59,861 nt of DNA from Flavobacteriaceae bacterium (GCA_029938265.1 JAOZVI010000004.1:1-59861), one strand, 5' to 3'; positions 18,759 through 28,345 are shown, counted from the first letter of the stretch. Notes: generated by a model from the letters alone, not told the origin. Made by a program: numbers and translations.

Positions 18759-18772
18759 TTTATTGGTAACAG

Positions 18773-19885
18773 ATGAAGTATTATATCATAGCTGGAGAAG
18801 CATCAGGAGATCTACACGCATCAAATTTGATGAAGGCATTGAAAGAGAAAGATATCCATACTCAATTTAGGTTTTGGGGAGGTGATTTAATGCAAAATGT
18901 AGGAGGAGATTTAGTTAAGCACTATAGAGATCTAGCTTTTATGGGTTTTGCTGAAGTTTTGATGAATTTAGGAACTATTTTAAACAATATTAAGTTTTGT
19001 AAACAGGATATTATAAACTATAGACCTGATATATTAATTTTAGTTGATTATCCGGGGTTTAATATGAGAATTGCAGAATTTGCAAAGCAAAAAAAAATAC
19101 CAGTTCATTATTATATCTCTCCCCAAATCTGGGCATGGAAAGAGAATCGCATTAAAAAGATTAAACGCGATGTTGATCAAATGTATGTGATCTTACCTTT
19201 TGAAAAGAAATTTTACGAAAAGAAACATAATTTTCCTGTTCATTTTGTTGGACATCCTTTATTAGATGCTATAGCAGACAGGAATCAATTTGATATTGAA
19301 AAATTTAAAAAAGATAATGGTTTAAATAATAAATCAATTATAGCGCTTTTACCCGGGAGTCGAAAACAAGAAATTACAAAGATGCTTTCAGTTATGCTTA
19401 AAATGGTTGATAAATTTAGTGATTTTCAATTTGTTATTGCAGGAGCTCCGAGCCAGGATCTTGAGTTTTATAAAAAAATCATCAATAAAAAAGAAGTTTC
19501 AATTGTTGAGAATAAAACATATGATCTACTTTCAATATCTTTTGCAGCATTGGTTACTTCAGGTACAGCAACCTTAGAAACAGCTTTGTTTAAAGTGCCC
19601 GAAGTAGTGTGTTATAAAGGAAATGAAATTTCATATCAAATAGGGAAACGTTTGGTAAAAAACATCAAATACATCTCTTTGGTGAATTTAATTTTAGATA
19701 AAGAAGCTGTTACCGAGCTTATTCAGGGTGATTTTAATGAAAAGAGATTAGAAGATGAGTTATTTAAAATTTTAGATCATAAAAAGAGAGAAAAAACATT
19801 TGATAATTATTATGAACTAGAACTAAAATTAGGAGGAAAAGGAGCAAGTGAACTAACAGCTGAATTAATAATTAACAATTCTTAA
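18773..19885 (+). CDS. lpxB: Lipid-A-disaccharide synthase
   Basis: A 370-residue peripheral membrane glycosyltransferase (GT19) that condenses UDP-2,3-diacylglucosamine with lipid X to give the lipid A disaccharide. The N-terminal GEASGDLHAS (residues 8-17) is the family signature. HYISPQIWAWKENRIKKIK, FVGHPLLD and LLPGSRKQEI match the conserved blocks, and TSGTATLETAL is the donor-binding region. Length and order are normal. It ends the surE unit and converges with batE with 12 bases between. Confidence 0.95.
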   Translation: MKYYIIAGEASGDLHASNLMKALKEKDIHTQFRFWGGDLMQNVGGDLVKHYRDLAFMGFAEVLMNLGTILNNIKFCKQDIINYRPDILILVDYPGFNMRIAEFAKQKKIPVHYYISPQIWAWKENRIKKIKRDVDQMYVILPFEKKFYEKKHNFPVHFVGHPLLDAIADRNQFDIEKFKKDNGLNNKSIIALLPGSRKQEITKMLSVMLKMVDKFSDFQFVIAGAPSQDLEFYKKIINKKEVSIVENKTYDLLSISFAALVTSGTATLETALFKVPEVVCYKGNEISYQIGKRLVKNIKYISLVNLILDKEAVTELIQGDFNEKRLEDELFKILDHKKREKTFDNYYELELKLGGKGASELTAELIINNS

Positions 19886-19897
19886 AATATCAATCCT

Positions 19898-20650
19898 TTA
19901 TAATTCTTTAATATCTTCAGCATTAATCCAACCGGTATTACCATCAGCAAGTTTAATTTTTTTCCAGTTATCTAAAGTTTCTAAAACTTTAACTTTGGTT
20001 CCTTCGTGGAGTTCAAAATTAATTTCACCCGTTTGTGTAGGAGCACTTTTTACATCGGTTTGAGCTGCAAAAACAATAGCGTATTTAGTACTTTGAATAA
20101 TTTTTTTATTTTGATTTGCAAAAAACACATTCACCAAAACAATAGCGGCACTTGCGATACTGGCAATAAAAAAAATACGTTTTTTTGAAGTATAATTTGA
20201 AAAATGATATAATAAGAAAAATAAGGCAAATAATAAGGCAAAAATTACTGCCAGAATAGCCCAGGTATTATAGGTGATTTTTAATATAATATTTTCTCTG
20301 AATTTTTGCCCTAGACTTTTTGGTAGAGGTTCAATATTATCAATGATCATTCTGTTTGCATAATCTAAATTAAAAAGGATGTCTTCATCATTTGGATTTA
20401 ACTGCAAAGCCTTTTCATAATAATAAATTGATGGAGCAACCTGATTTGTCTTAAAATACGTGTTGGCCATATTAAAATACAAGGCATCAGATATTGAGTT
20501 TTTTTCTTCAATATCTATATAAAGTTGCAAGGCTCTTGTAAATTGTTCATTTTGATAAAATTTATTTGCCTTAACAAATAAACTATCAATGTTTTGAGAA
20601 CTTGCTGTTAAACTAAAAAATAATAATATATATAAATAAATCTTCTTCAT
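19898..20650 (-). CDS. batE: BatE: TPR and SH3-domain protein of the Bat operon
   Basis: A 250-residue exported protein with a signal peptide (1-18), two to three TPR repeats (about 22-100), two membrane helices (about 128-148 and 158-178) and a C-terminal bacterial SH3 domain (about 190-250; GTKVKVLETLDNWKKIKL followed by GWI). This is the standard BatE layout. Bat proteins are membrane-associated partners of the MoxR ATPase, linked to oxygen or stress tolerance in Bacteroides fragilis. It is the last gene of the operon, 12 bases after batD. Confidence 0.87.
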   Translation of the reverse strand: MKKIYLYILLFFSLTASSQNIDSLFVKANKFYQNEQFTRALQLYIDIEEKNSISDALYFNMANTYFKTNQVAPSIYYYEKALQLNPNDEDILFNLDYANRMIIDNIEPLPKSLGQKFRENIILKITYNTWAILAVIFALLFALFFLLYHFSNYTSKKRIFFIASIASAAIVLVNVFFANQNKKIIQSTKYAIVFAAQTDVKSAPTQTGEINFELHEGTKVKVLETLDNWKKIKLADGNTGWINAEDIKEL

Positions 20651-20662
20651 CCGTATAATTCT

Positions 20663-22429
20663 TTAAGAAAGATATTTATCTAATTTAGTAATAACTTGTT
20701 TTGCTTTATTATATTCTTGTTTCATTTGTAAATTGGTTGTTGGCGTATATCTGGCAAAATTACAATCATCCATAATTTCTTTAAAATTATCAATGGTTTG
20801 ATCATCTACATTTTTATTTTGTAATATTTCAACTATTTTATCCATATTAATATCGCTGGTTTCCACCTGTAATTTTGCTTTTAAATAGTTATGTATAGCT
20901 CTTTCTAAAGCTTCATAAAATGGTTCTTTATTACCTAACTGTTTTTTTGCTTTTGATAAATATTTTCTTGCCAATCTATTTGCTTTTCTACGTTTATTGC
21001 CAACAACATCATTATCTCTATCTTGCTTTTTCTTACCTAAAAACATTCCAATAGGAATTGAGAGTAATGGTAATAAAAGTAAAATATAGTACAATTTAGA
21101 ACTGTAAAAATCTTCTTCATTTTCTTCTGAGATGAATTCTGTTTTTGTTTTAATAAAACGGATATCATTTCCACTACTTATAACAGTTTGTTTGGTAATG
21201 GTATTATTTTCACTTTCAACAGGAGTTTTCCCCTGAGGGACATTAATAAATAAAGCTTCTGAAATAATAGTTTGGTATTTTTCTTCTTTTGGATCAAAAT
21301 AAGAAAAGGATACTTCAGGAATTTTAAATTTTCCTTTAAATTGTGGTACAACCGCATATCGATCATTGATCTTACCTTTTAGACCTCCTAAACTTGTGTT
21401 GATCTTTTCATTGTGCTCAGGTTCATAAACTTCTAGACCAGGAGGTGATATTATTTTGGGTAATTCAATTAATTTTAAATTTCCTTTACCCGAAACTTCA
21501 ACCAATAAGCTTGCAGATTCATTTGCTTTTAATGTTTTTTTACTACTAGTTACATTAAAATTAAAAATACCAACAGCACCATTATAATCTACTGGTTTAT
21601 TTTCAATAGGTAGAGGTTTAACGTTAATAACACGTTTCCCTGAAGTTGCGGTAAAGCTTACATCATTAAAGATCATATTTCCAAAAAAATCTCTTCTTCC
21701 CATAGGTGTACCTGCAGAAATCTCTAATTCTAATGGATTTATTTCCAGTTTTCCTGATTTATGAGGAATTAACAATGCTCTTTTTACGATCACATAACGA
21801 TGTGGTTGTCCTTGAAAAGTTCCGCTTTTAGCTTCCCAACTAGCTACTTTAATTGATTGATTCCAAAAACCACTAAAAGTCGGACTAGAAACTTCGCGTG
21901 TATTTTGTACAGTAACTTTGTTGATATTTACATACAATTTATAAACTACAGAAATACTCTCACCAACATATGGATTTGCATTTGAAATTTCAGCAATCAA
22001 GTGAATATTCTGTGAAGCGACATATCTGGGATCATTAGGATCTTTAGGTAATTCAATGGCATCGGTTACGGTAATTCTAACCGTATTAGATTTTAAAGTT
22101 TCTCCTCTATAAATTATACTGGCTGACGATATTGTAAAATTACCTTTTATTGTTGGTTGAATGATATAAGTATATGTTTGTTTGAACGAACTTTTACCAT
22201 TTATGGAAGAAAAACTTGTTGATTGACTGGGACCCGCAAGGACTTTGAAATTATTAAAACTAGGAGGTGTAAAATCATCACCACCTTGTTTGTCCATTGA
22301 AAACTCAATTCTAAATCGTTCATTTAACCCCAAATGATTTTTACTTACCGTGGTTTTAAAAGTAACCTGTGCCAATGTATTTTGCACGGTTAATAATAAA
22401 ATAAATATGTAAAAATATTTTCTTTTCAT
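20663..22429 (-). CDS. batD: BatD: large membrane-anchored periplasmic protein
   Basis: A 588-residue protein with a signal peptide (1-20) and several Ig-like beta domains in the periplasm (about 21-420). One membrane helix (about 443-462) and a cytosolic helical tail rich in Lys and Arg follow. FKTTVSKNHLGLNERFRIEF and RGETLKSNTVRITV match the BatD (oxygen tolerance) family. It probably assembles with BatA and BatB in the inner membrane. The gene lies between batC and batE with gaps of 43 and 12 bases. Confidence 0.88.
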   Translation of the reverse strand: MKRKYFYIFILLLTVQNTLAQVTFKTTVSKNHLGLNERFRIEFSMDKQGGDDFTPPSFNNFKVLAGPSQSTSFSSINGKSSFKQTYTYIIQPTIKGNFTISSASIIYRGETLKSNTVRITVTDAIELPKDPNDPRYVASQNIHLIAEISNANPYVGESISVVYKLYVNINKVTVQNTREVSSPTFSGFWNQSIKVASWEAKSGTFQGQPHRYVIVKRALLIPHKSGKLEINPLELEISAGTPMGRRDFFGNMIFNDVSFTATSGKRVINVKPLPIENKPVDYNGAVGIFNFNVTSSKKTLKANESASLLVEVSGKGNLKLIELPKIISPPGLEVYEPEHNEKINTSLGGLKGKINDRYAVVPQFKGKFKIPEVSFSYFDPKEEKYQTIISEALFINVPQGKTPVESENNTITKQTVISSGNDIRFIKTKTEFISEENEEDFYSSKLYYILLLLPLLSIPIGMFLGKKKQDRDNDVVGNKRRKANRLARKYLSKAKKQLGNKEPFYEALERAIHNYLKAKLQVETSDINMDKIVEILQNKNVDDQTIDNFKEIMDDCNFARYTPTTNLQMKQEYNKAKQVITKLDKYLS

Positions 22430-22472
22430 TTCTATTAATTCAATTTTTGGGTTATTGAATTTTTAATAAATC

Positions 22473-23252
22473 TTACCAATCTTTTTCTTGTTTAACTTTT
22501 CTTCCTTTTTCCTTTCTGGCATTGACCTTTTTTTGTGTTTTGTTTTCTTCTTTATTCATCGCTTCTAACAATTGTTCCATTTGTTGTTTGGACAATTGAT
22601 TTGGCTTTGGTTGTTGTTTGTTTTCTTGTTTTTTATCGTTTTTTTGCTCCTGATCTTTTTGATCTTGGTTTTGATCGTTCTTATCTTTTTCTTTGTTTTG
22701 ATCCTTATTTTGCTGGTCTTTGTTTTGCTGATCTTTTTTATCCTTATCCTTTTTATCTTTATTCTTATCGTCTTTATTTTGTTGCTTTTCTTGCTCTAGT
22801 AATTTTTTAGCCAATGCCAGATTGTATCTGGTTTCTTCATCTTTAGAATTTTGGCGAAGCGAATTTTTATAGGCTTCAACAGCTTGAGCATATTGCTTTT
22901 GCTTCATACTTACATTTCCTAAATTGTGAAATGCTTCTGCTTTGGTTTGTTTATCTTTTGAGGTTTTTGTCACTATATCATAATGAGGTGTTGCTTCTTT
23001 AAAACGATTTTGTTCGTAAATAGTATTTCCTAAATTAAAATTAGCAATTTCATAATTTGGATTATTTTTTATCGCTTTTTTGTATTTAACCTCAGCATCT
23101 ACGAATTTATTTTGTTTATATAGATCATTTCCATCTCTTACCAAGTTCTTTTCATCGAGTGTAATTGTTTTTTCAACTACTTTTTCTTGCTCCTTTTTTT
23201 GAGCAAAAAGTGTTAATGGAAAAAATATTAATATGTATATATATATTCTCAT
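22473..23252 (-). CDS. batC: BatC: TPR protein with a charged low-complexity tail
   Basis: A 259-residue exported protein. A signal peptide (1-17, ending FAQ) is followed by TPR repeats at about 32-155 and then by a long low-complexity tract (about 160-215) built of Lys, Asp, Gln and Asn in short KDKKDQQNKDQ-like units. The tail is probably disordered. The repetitive DNA behind it gives long open frames on the opposite strand that are not genes. BatC is predicted to bind its VWA neighbours through the TPRs. The operon position between batB and batD is standard. Confidence 0.87.
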   Translation of the reverse strand: MRIYIYILIFFPLTLFAQKKEQEKVVEKTITLDEKNLVRDGNDLYKQNKFVDAEVKYKKAIKNNPNYEIANFNLGNTIYEQNRFKEATPHYDIVTKTSKDKQTKAEAFHNLGNVSMKQKQYAQAVEAYKNSLRQNSKDEETRYNLALAKKLLEQEKQQNKDDKNKDKKDKDKKDQQNKDQQNKDQNKEKDKNDQNQDQKDQEQKNDKKQENKQQPKPNQLSKQQMEQLLEAMNKEENKTQKKVNARKEKGRKVKQEKDW

Positions 23253-23269
23253 TTTAAATTAATTCGATA

Positions 23270-24316
23270 TTAAGAATTTCTGTTTTCTTCATTAAATAAA
23301 TTTAATTTTTGAATCCATTTGGTTTTCTTGTTAAGTAAAAACACATCCAAAACTAAAAACAATAAACCTAAGGCAACAAACCATTGAAACTGGTCTTTAT
23401 AATCTGAAAATTGTTTTGTTTCAAATTCCTTTTTTTCAGCATCATTTAATAATTCCTCAATAAAATCAACAGTTTTAGATGTGTTATTTCCATAAATGTA
23501 CTTTCCATCACCTTTTTTAGCAATTTGTTTTAAAGTTTCATCATGTAGCTGGGTAATTACTACATCATCTTTATTGTCTTTTTTATAGCCTAAAAATTTT
23601 CCATTTCGTTTCATTGGGATTGGACCTCCCTTTGTAGTACCTACTCCTATTGTAAAAGTTTTAATTCCTTCTTTTAATGCCTCTTTAGCAACATTTTCAG
23701 AGTTTTTTTTATGATCCTCTCCATCAGAAACAATAAATAAAAACCGATTGGTTTGTGATTCATCATCAAAAAATGTTTTTGACAAACGAAGTGCTTCGTT
23801 AATAGCTGTTCCTTGTGATGAAACAGTATTTGGGTTGGCATTTTGTAAAAACATTTTTGCAGCTGCATGATCAGTGGTAATAGGCAATAAGGGATATGCA
23901 TTTCCGGCATAAATAATAATTCCTACCCTATCACCTCCCAGTTTATCAATAATTTTAGAAATTATTTGTTTTGCTTTTTCTAATCTGTTTGGAGCAATAT
24001 CTTCGGCTAACATACTTTTTGAAACATCTAGAGCAAAAACTATATCAACTCCTTGTCTTTTAATTGTTTTGAGTTGTGTTCCAACTTTAGGATTAATCAA
24101 GGCAAAAATTAAAAATGATAAACTTAAAATAATCATAATAAATTTTAATACAGATTTAAATTTTGATGATTCGGGACTTAATTGTTTAAGCAATTGTAAA
24201 TCAGCAAAAGCGCGTTGCTTTTTTCGTTTCCATAAAGCAACAACAAAATACATCACAATTAATATTGCAATAAATACAAAGTAAACTATATATTTTGGTT
24301 CTTCTATTTGATACAT
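23270..24316 (-). CDS. batB: BatB: VWA-domain membrane protein
   Basis: A 348-residue inner-membrane protein with helices near residues 10-28, 55-73 and 312-330 flanking a von Willebrand factor A domain (about 90-300). The metal-binding MIDAS motif DxSxS is D97-V-S99-K-S101, followed by the threonine in QGTAIN and the aspartate in VSDGEDH. BatB and BatA are thought to act as paired adaptors or substrates for MoxR-type AAA+ ATPases. It follows batA in the same direction after 27 bases. Confidence 0.9.
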   Translation of the reverse strand: MYQIEEPKYIVYFVFIAILIVMYFVVALWKRKKQRAFADLQLLKQLSPESSKFKSVLKFIMIILSLSFLIFALINPKVGTQLKTIKRQGVDIVFALDVSKSMLAEDIAPNRLEKAKQIISKIIDKLGGDRVGIIIYAGNAYPLLPITTDHAAAKMFLQNANPNTVSSQGTAINEALRLSKTFFDDESQTNRFLFIVSDGEDHKKNSENVAKEALKEGIKTFTIGVGTTKGGPIPMKRNGKFLGYKKDNKDDVVITQLHDETLKQIAKKGDGKYIYGNNTSKTVDFIEELLNDAEKKEFETKQFSDYKDQFQWFVALGLLFLVLDVFLLNKKTKWIQKLNLFNEENRNS

Positions 24317-24343
24317 GAAACTTATCTAATTGTATATCAATAA

Positions 24344-25345
24344 TTATATAAAACTTCTAAACACTGTAAATCGTAATAACATTTCTATTAAAATTAATAA
24401 TCCGGCCAAAAAAACAAAAGGTCTGTATTTTTCTTGATAATTATAATATTTAAATTCTTCTACTTTAGTTTTTTCTAGTTTATTTATTTCATCGTAAATT
24501 AATGCTAACTTGTTATTATCAGTTGCTCTAAAATATTTTCCTTCGGTTTCTCCTGCAATATATTTTAGTAATTTTTCATCAATTTCAACTGGAGCTTTCT
24601 TAAAAATAAGTTTTCCACTTGCATCTTTAGCAACAGGGAAAAGCGCGGTTCCATTTGTGCCTAAACCAATAGTATAAACTTTAATTCCTAAACCTTTAGC
24701 CAGATCAGTTGCTGTTTTTGGATCAACAAATCCCGAATTATTTACACCATCAGTTAATAAAATAATCACTTTACTTTTAGCTTTACTAGCTTTTAATCTA
24801 TTAACTGCCGAGCCTAATCCCATACCAATAGCAGTGCCGTCTTCTATTTCTCCCCAATGAATTTTTCTAATTGTATTTAAAACAATGCGCTTATCACTGG
24901 TAATTGGAGTTTGTGTAAAGCTTTCACCTGCATAAACAACGATGCCAATCCTATCATTCGGCCGTTGACTTACAAATTTTGATGCTACTGATTTTAATGC
25001 CTCTAAGCGATTTGGCTTTAGATCTTTCGCCAACATACTTGCCGAAACATCAATTGCCATAACAATATCAATACCCCTTGTTGTTTTAGTTTTTTTGCTT
25101 ACCTCTACAGTTCTAGGACGAGCCAAAGCAATTATCAACGATGAAATTGCCAGTATTCGTAATAAATTGAGTAAAGGTTTTAATTTTGCAAGGATATTTT
25201 GTTGTGCAAATCCTTTAGTGTCAGATATTTTTAAATATGCACTATCTTTTTTTCGGGTAAAATAAACCCATGCTGCTATGATTGGTAAGATCAAAAACAA
25301 CCAAAAAAATTCAGGATTTAAAAATTCTAAGTTACTCCCCATCAT
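24344..25345 (-). CDS. batA: BatA: VWA-domain membrane protein
   Basis: A 333-residue paralogue of BatB with the same plan: two N-terminal helices (about 12-29 and 56-75), a VWA domain (about 90-295) with MIDAS D99-V-S101-A-S103, and a C-terminal helix (about 310-328). LTDGVNNSGFVDP carries the third metal ligand. Its start overlaps the end of the upstream gene by 14 bases, which suggests coupling. The ATG one codon later (25342) is also possible. Confidence 0.9.
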   Translation of the reverse strand: MMGSNLEFLNPEFFWLFLILPIIAAWVYFTRKKDSAYLKISDTKGFAQQNILAKLKPLLNLLRILAISSLIIALARPRTVEVSKKTKTTRGIDIVMAIDVSASMLAKDLKPNRLEALKSVASKFVSQRPNDRIGIVVYAGESFTQTPITSDKRIVLNTIRKIHWGEIEDGTAIGMGLGSAVNRLKASKAKSKVIILLTDGVNNSGFVDPKTATDLAKGLGIKVYTIGLGTNGTALFPVAKDASGKLIFKKAPVEIDEKLLKYIAGETEGKYFRATDNNKLALIYDEINKLEKTKVEEFKYYNYQEKYRPFVFLAGLLILIEMLLRFTVFRSFI

Positions 25346-26312
25346 TTTCTTCTTTTGTTTCTACTTTAGGATGCATCTTTTCTATAACAGTTTCAGCATC
25401 TTTCCTGTGTAAATCTGTTTCATTCAATAGAGGTTTTGACTTTGCAAATTTTACCAGATCAGCCTCTTGTAATAATTTTTGTAATTTAATTATTGTTTCT
25501 TTAGGAATATTTAAATTACTACTATCATTAAAATCATTTATTGTTTCTATCAATTCATTAGTAGTAGATTCTAGTGCCGGAATATTTAGATCTTTTTCAA
25601 TAAATGTTCTAACAATATTAGTTAACTCAACATAGTACAATTTAATTCTGTTTTGTTGTAAAAGATTTTTATTGTCTAATTCTTTTAATCGTTGTTTGGC
25701 CAAATCAAATGGAGGAATCTTTTCTTCGATTTCCTCTTTTGTAGGTTTTTTTCTTCTAACAAAATATATGATCACAGCTATCAGCAATAATAAACCTAAC
25801 AACAACCATAAATAATTTTTATAATCATCAAAAGTATAAGGTTCTTTTTTGATGGTTTTAATGGGATACATTTTTTGTTTAAGGGTATCCACAGTTACAT
25901 TAGAAACATCAATAAAAATTGAATCTATCAAGTGCGATACATCATTAATTAGTACTGATTGCTTAGGTAGCATATATCTACCACTATCAAAAGATGTTAA
26001 AATATATTTTCTAAAATATTTGTTTTTAACTGAATCAATATCAAAAGCTTCAACCAATTCAATTTTTTTTAAACTATCAAGATTTAACTTTGGAAAAAAG
26101 ATCTCATTTACAGAATCTTTATCAACATAAATTTGATATTGGATCTGTTCTCCAATTCTAATTTTTGTAGTATCTACTTTAACAGATACCTCTTGTGCAC
26201 TAGTAACAAAGCTTATCATAAAAAAGATCATTATAAAATGATAATTTTTTGAAGCAACTTTTTTTACAAAGTTTTGAAGAATGAATTTATATTTTAGATT
26301 AATTTTAAACAT
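25332..26312 (-). CDS. BatD-like membrane protein of the MoxR-Bat operon
   Basis: A 326-residue protein with a hydrophobic export signal at about residues 27-40 (ending TSAQ), an Ig-like domain (about 41-145), a membrane helix (about 167-185, LWLLLGLLLLIAVIIYFV) and a helical cytosolic tail (about 195-320). It resembles a short second BatD and usually appears between DUF58 and batA in Bacteroidota. Because the hydrophobic core starts so late, the ATG at 26231 may be the true start, but the longer form cannot be excluded. Its function is inferred from position only. Confidence 0.78.
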   Translation of the reverse strand: MFKINLKYKFILQNFVKKVASKNYHFIMIFFMISFVTSAQEVSVKVDTTKIRIGEQIQYQIYVDKDSVNEIFFPKLNLDSLKKIELVEAFDIDSVKNKYFRKYILTSFDSGRYMLPKQSVLINDVSHLIDSIFIDVSNVTVDTLKQKMYPIKTIKKEPYTFDDYKNYLWLLLGLLLLIAVIIYFVRRKKPTKEEIEEKIPPFDLAKQRLKELDNKNLLQQNRIKLYYVELTNIVRTFIEKDLNIPALESTTNELIETINDFNDSSNLNIPKETIIKLQKLLQEADLVKFAKSKPLLNETDLHRKDAETVIEKMHPKVETKEENDGE

Positions 26313-26332
26313 TCAATCTTTTCATAGTTTAT

Positions 26333-27202
26333 TTAATTTCTTCTCTTAAAATAGGCTAACAATTTTTTTACATAGCTCTCATCAACTCTAGTGCTAATTG
26401 TACCTGCGCCACTATGGCTAAAAGAATTTAAGTAATAATCAACATGTTGCAAATAGTTAGCTCTATATTTGGTTCTTACTTTTTTTGAGTTAGTATTTAC
26501 CAAAATTGTTTTTCCGGTTTCAGTATCTTGCATTGGCACCATTCCTAATTTTGGTATCTCAGTTTCATATTTATCATATATCCTGATTCCGGTTACATCG
26601 TGTTTTTTTGCGACAATTTTGAGTGCATTTTCATAATTTTCATCCATAAAGTCTGATAAAACAAAAACAATTGCTTTCTTTTTCATCACGTTTGAAAAGT
26701 ATCTCAAAGCATGTGAAATATCAGTTTTTTTACTTTTTGGTTGAAATTCAATTAATTCTCTAATAATTCTCAGAACATGAGTTTTTCCCTTTTTGGGAGG
26801 AATAAAAAGTTCGATCTCATCCGAAAATAAAAGTAAACCTACTTTATCATTATTTTGAATTGCCGAAAAAGCTAAAGTTGCACTTATTTCAGTAATAATA
26901 TTTCTTTTGAATTGTTGTGATGTACCAAAAAATTCTGAAGCACTTAGATCAACCAATAACATCATGGTTAATTCACGTTCTTCTTCAAATACTTTAACAA
27001 AAGGTTCGTTATAACGTGCTGTTACATTCCAGTCGATTGATCGGATATCATCACCAAACTGATATTGGCGTACCTCAGAAAAGGTCATACCACGTCCTTT
27101 AAAAGAACTGTGATATTCTCCTGAAAAAATATGATCAGACAAACGACGTGTCTTGATCTCGATTTTTCTAACTTTTTTAAGTATTTCTTTGGTATCCAAC
27201 AC
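26333..27202 (-). CDS. DUF58 domain protein (VWA-like)
   Basis: A 289-residue soluble protein. The DUF58 signature GRGMTFSEVRQYQFGDDIRSIDWNVTAR covers residues 37-63, here given as positions with the core GDDIRSIDW. A VWA-type MIDAS remnant D85-L-S87-A-S89 follows. DUF58 proteins nearly always sit next to MoxR ATPases and are thought to present substrates to them. It is separated from the upstream moxR gene by 98 bases carrying repeats. Confidence 0.9.
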   Translation of the reverse strand: MLDTKEILKKVRKIEIKTRRLSDHIFSGEYHSSFKGRGMTFSEVRQYQFGDDIRSIDWNVTARYNEPFVKVFEEERELTMMLLVDLSASEFFGTSQQFKRNIITEISATLAFSAIQNNDKVGLLLFSDEIELFIPPKKGKTHVLRIIRELIEFQPKSKKTDISHALRYFSNVMKKKAIVFVLSDFMDENYENALKIVAKKHDVTGIRIYDKYETEIPKLGMVPMQDTETGKTILVNTNSKKVRTKYRANYLQHVDYYLNSFSHSGAGTISTRVDESYVKKLLAYFKRRN

Positions 27203-27212
27203 TATTAGATTT

Positions 27213-27296
27213 CAGTTGGCAGTTGCAGTTGGCAGTATTATACAGCATGTAAATATATTTATGAATTACAGCTCACTGCTACTGAAGACTGCAAAC
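27213..27296 (-). repeat. CAGTTGGCAGT direct repeats with an imperfect inverted partner, in the moxR-DUF58 spacer
   Basis: CAGTTGGCAGT occurs twice (27213-27223 and 27226-27236). A looser inverted partner, ACTGCTACTGAAGACTGC and following bases, lies at 27275-27296. The arms could fold into a large imperfect hairpin between the moxR stop and the DUF58 start. It looks like a dispersed flavobacterial intergenic repeat rather than a regulator. Confidence 0.45.
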
Positions 27297-27300
27297 TATT

Positions 27301-28305
27301 TTAAGGTACTTCTATTTCATTTACAATTTTATTGATAATATCTTCTGAAGTGATATTTTCAGCTTCGGCTTCATAGGTAATACCTATTCTATGACGAAGC
27401 ACATCATGAACAACAGCTCTAATATCTTCAGGGATCACATAACCACGACGCTTGATAAAGGCATAACATTTAGCTGCCATTGCCAAACTGATACTTCCCC
27501 TTGGTGAAGCTCCAAAACTGATCAAAGGTTTAATTTCCGGTAAACGATAATCATCAGGATAACGTGTAGCAAAAACAATATCAAGGATATACTTTTCTAT
27601 TTTTTCATCCATATAAACTTCATTTACCAATTTTCTGGCATTTAAGATCTGTTTTAATGAAACCACCGGATTGATCTGTGCAAAAGTACCTTTAAGATTT
27701 TGGCGCATAATAATTTTTTCATCATCCATTTTAGGATAATCAATAACTGTTTTTAACATAAAACGGTCAACTTGTGCTTCTGGTAAAGGGTATGTTCCTT
27801 CTTGCTCAATTGGATTTTGCGTAGCCATTACTAAAAATGGTTCGTCTAATTTAAAAGTTTCATCACCGATAGTAACTTGATGCTCTTGCATGGCTTCTAG
27901 TAAAGCCGATTGCACTTTTGCCGGTGCACGATTTATCTCATCAGCTAAAACAAAATTTGCGAATATGGGACCTTTTTTTATAGAAAAATCATTTACTTTC
28001 ATATTGTAAATCATTGTTCCAATAACATCAGCAGGCAATAGATCAGGTGTAAATTGTATTCTGCTAAAAGAACCTTCTACAGCCTTAGCAAGTGAATTTA
28101 TTGCGAGTGTTTTGGCTAATCCGGGTACACCTTCTAATAAAATATGCCCATTACCTAACAAACCTATCAGCAATCTTTCAATCATATGTTTTTGTCCTAC
28201 AATTACTTTGTTCATTTCTAATTGAAGTAGGTCAACAAAAGCACTTTCTTTTTCAATTTTCTCGTTGATTGCCTTAATGTCTATACTTGATTTTTGTTCT
28301 TCCAT
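27301..28305 (-). CDS. MoxR family AAA+ ATPase
   Basis: A 334-residue cytosolic AAA+ protein. The Walker A variant GVPGLAKT is at residues 59-66 and Walker B LADEINRAP has D122 and E123. The MoxR-specific helix insert and sensor motifs (MATQNPIEQEGTYPLPEAQVDRF, positions about 166-188) are intact. MoxR ATPases act as chaperones that mature or remodel partner complexes together with VWA proteins. It heads the eight-gene operon that runs to batE, and a candidate promoter lies 33-40 bases upstream. Confidence 0.93.
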   Translation of the reverse strand: MEEQKSSIDIKAINEKIEKESAFVDLLQLEMNKVIVGQKHMIERLLIGLLGNGHILLEGVPGLAKTLAINSLAKAVEGSFSRIQFTPDLLPADVIGTMIYNMKVNDFSIKKGPIFANFVLADEINRAPAKVQSALLEAMQEHQVTIGDETFKLDEPFLVMATQNPIEQEGTYPLPEAQVDRFMLKTVIDYPKMDDEKIIMRQNLKGTFAQINPVVSLKQILNARKLVNEVYMDEKIEKYILDIVFATRYPDDYRLPEIKPLISFGASPRGSISLAMAAKCYAFIKRRGYVIPEDIRAVVHDVLRHRIGITYEAEAENITSEDIINKIVNEIEVP

Positions 28306-28337
28306 AATTCGTATAAAATTTCATATTTTTAGCGAAA

Positions 28338-28345
28338 CAAAACTA
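28338..28345 (-). promoter_or_regulatory. -7 element (TAGTTTTG on the minus strand) upstream of moxR
   Basis: On the minus strand TAGTTTTG fits TAnnTTTG, 32 bases upstream of the moxR ATG. No convincing -33 TTG is found at the right spacing, so this is a moderate candidate for the promoter of the whole Bat operon. Confidence 0.4.

Noticed and set aside
22560-22790. Short tandem units resembling a repeat array or CRISPR
   Set aside because: The units are irregular, codon-based and in frame in batC; there are no constant repeats with unique spacers and no cas genes.
22535-22810. Two overlapping plus-strand open frames of 75-91 residues, rich in Phe and Leu
   Set aside because: They are antisense translations of the low-complexity Lys/Asp/Gln tail of batC and have no start signals or neighbours; the real gene is on the minus strand.
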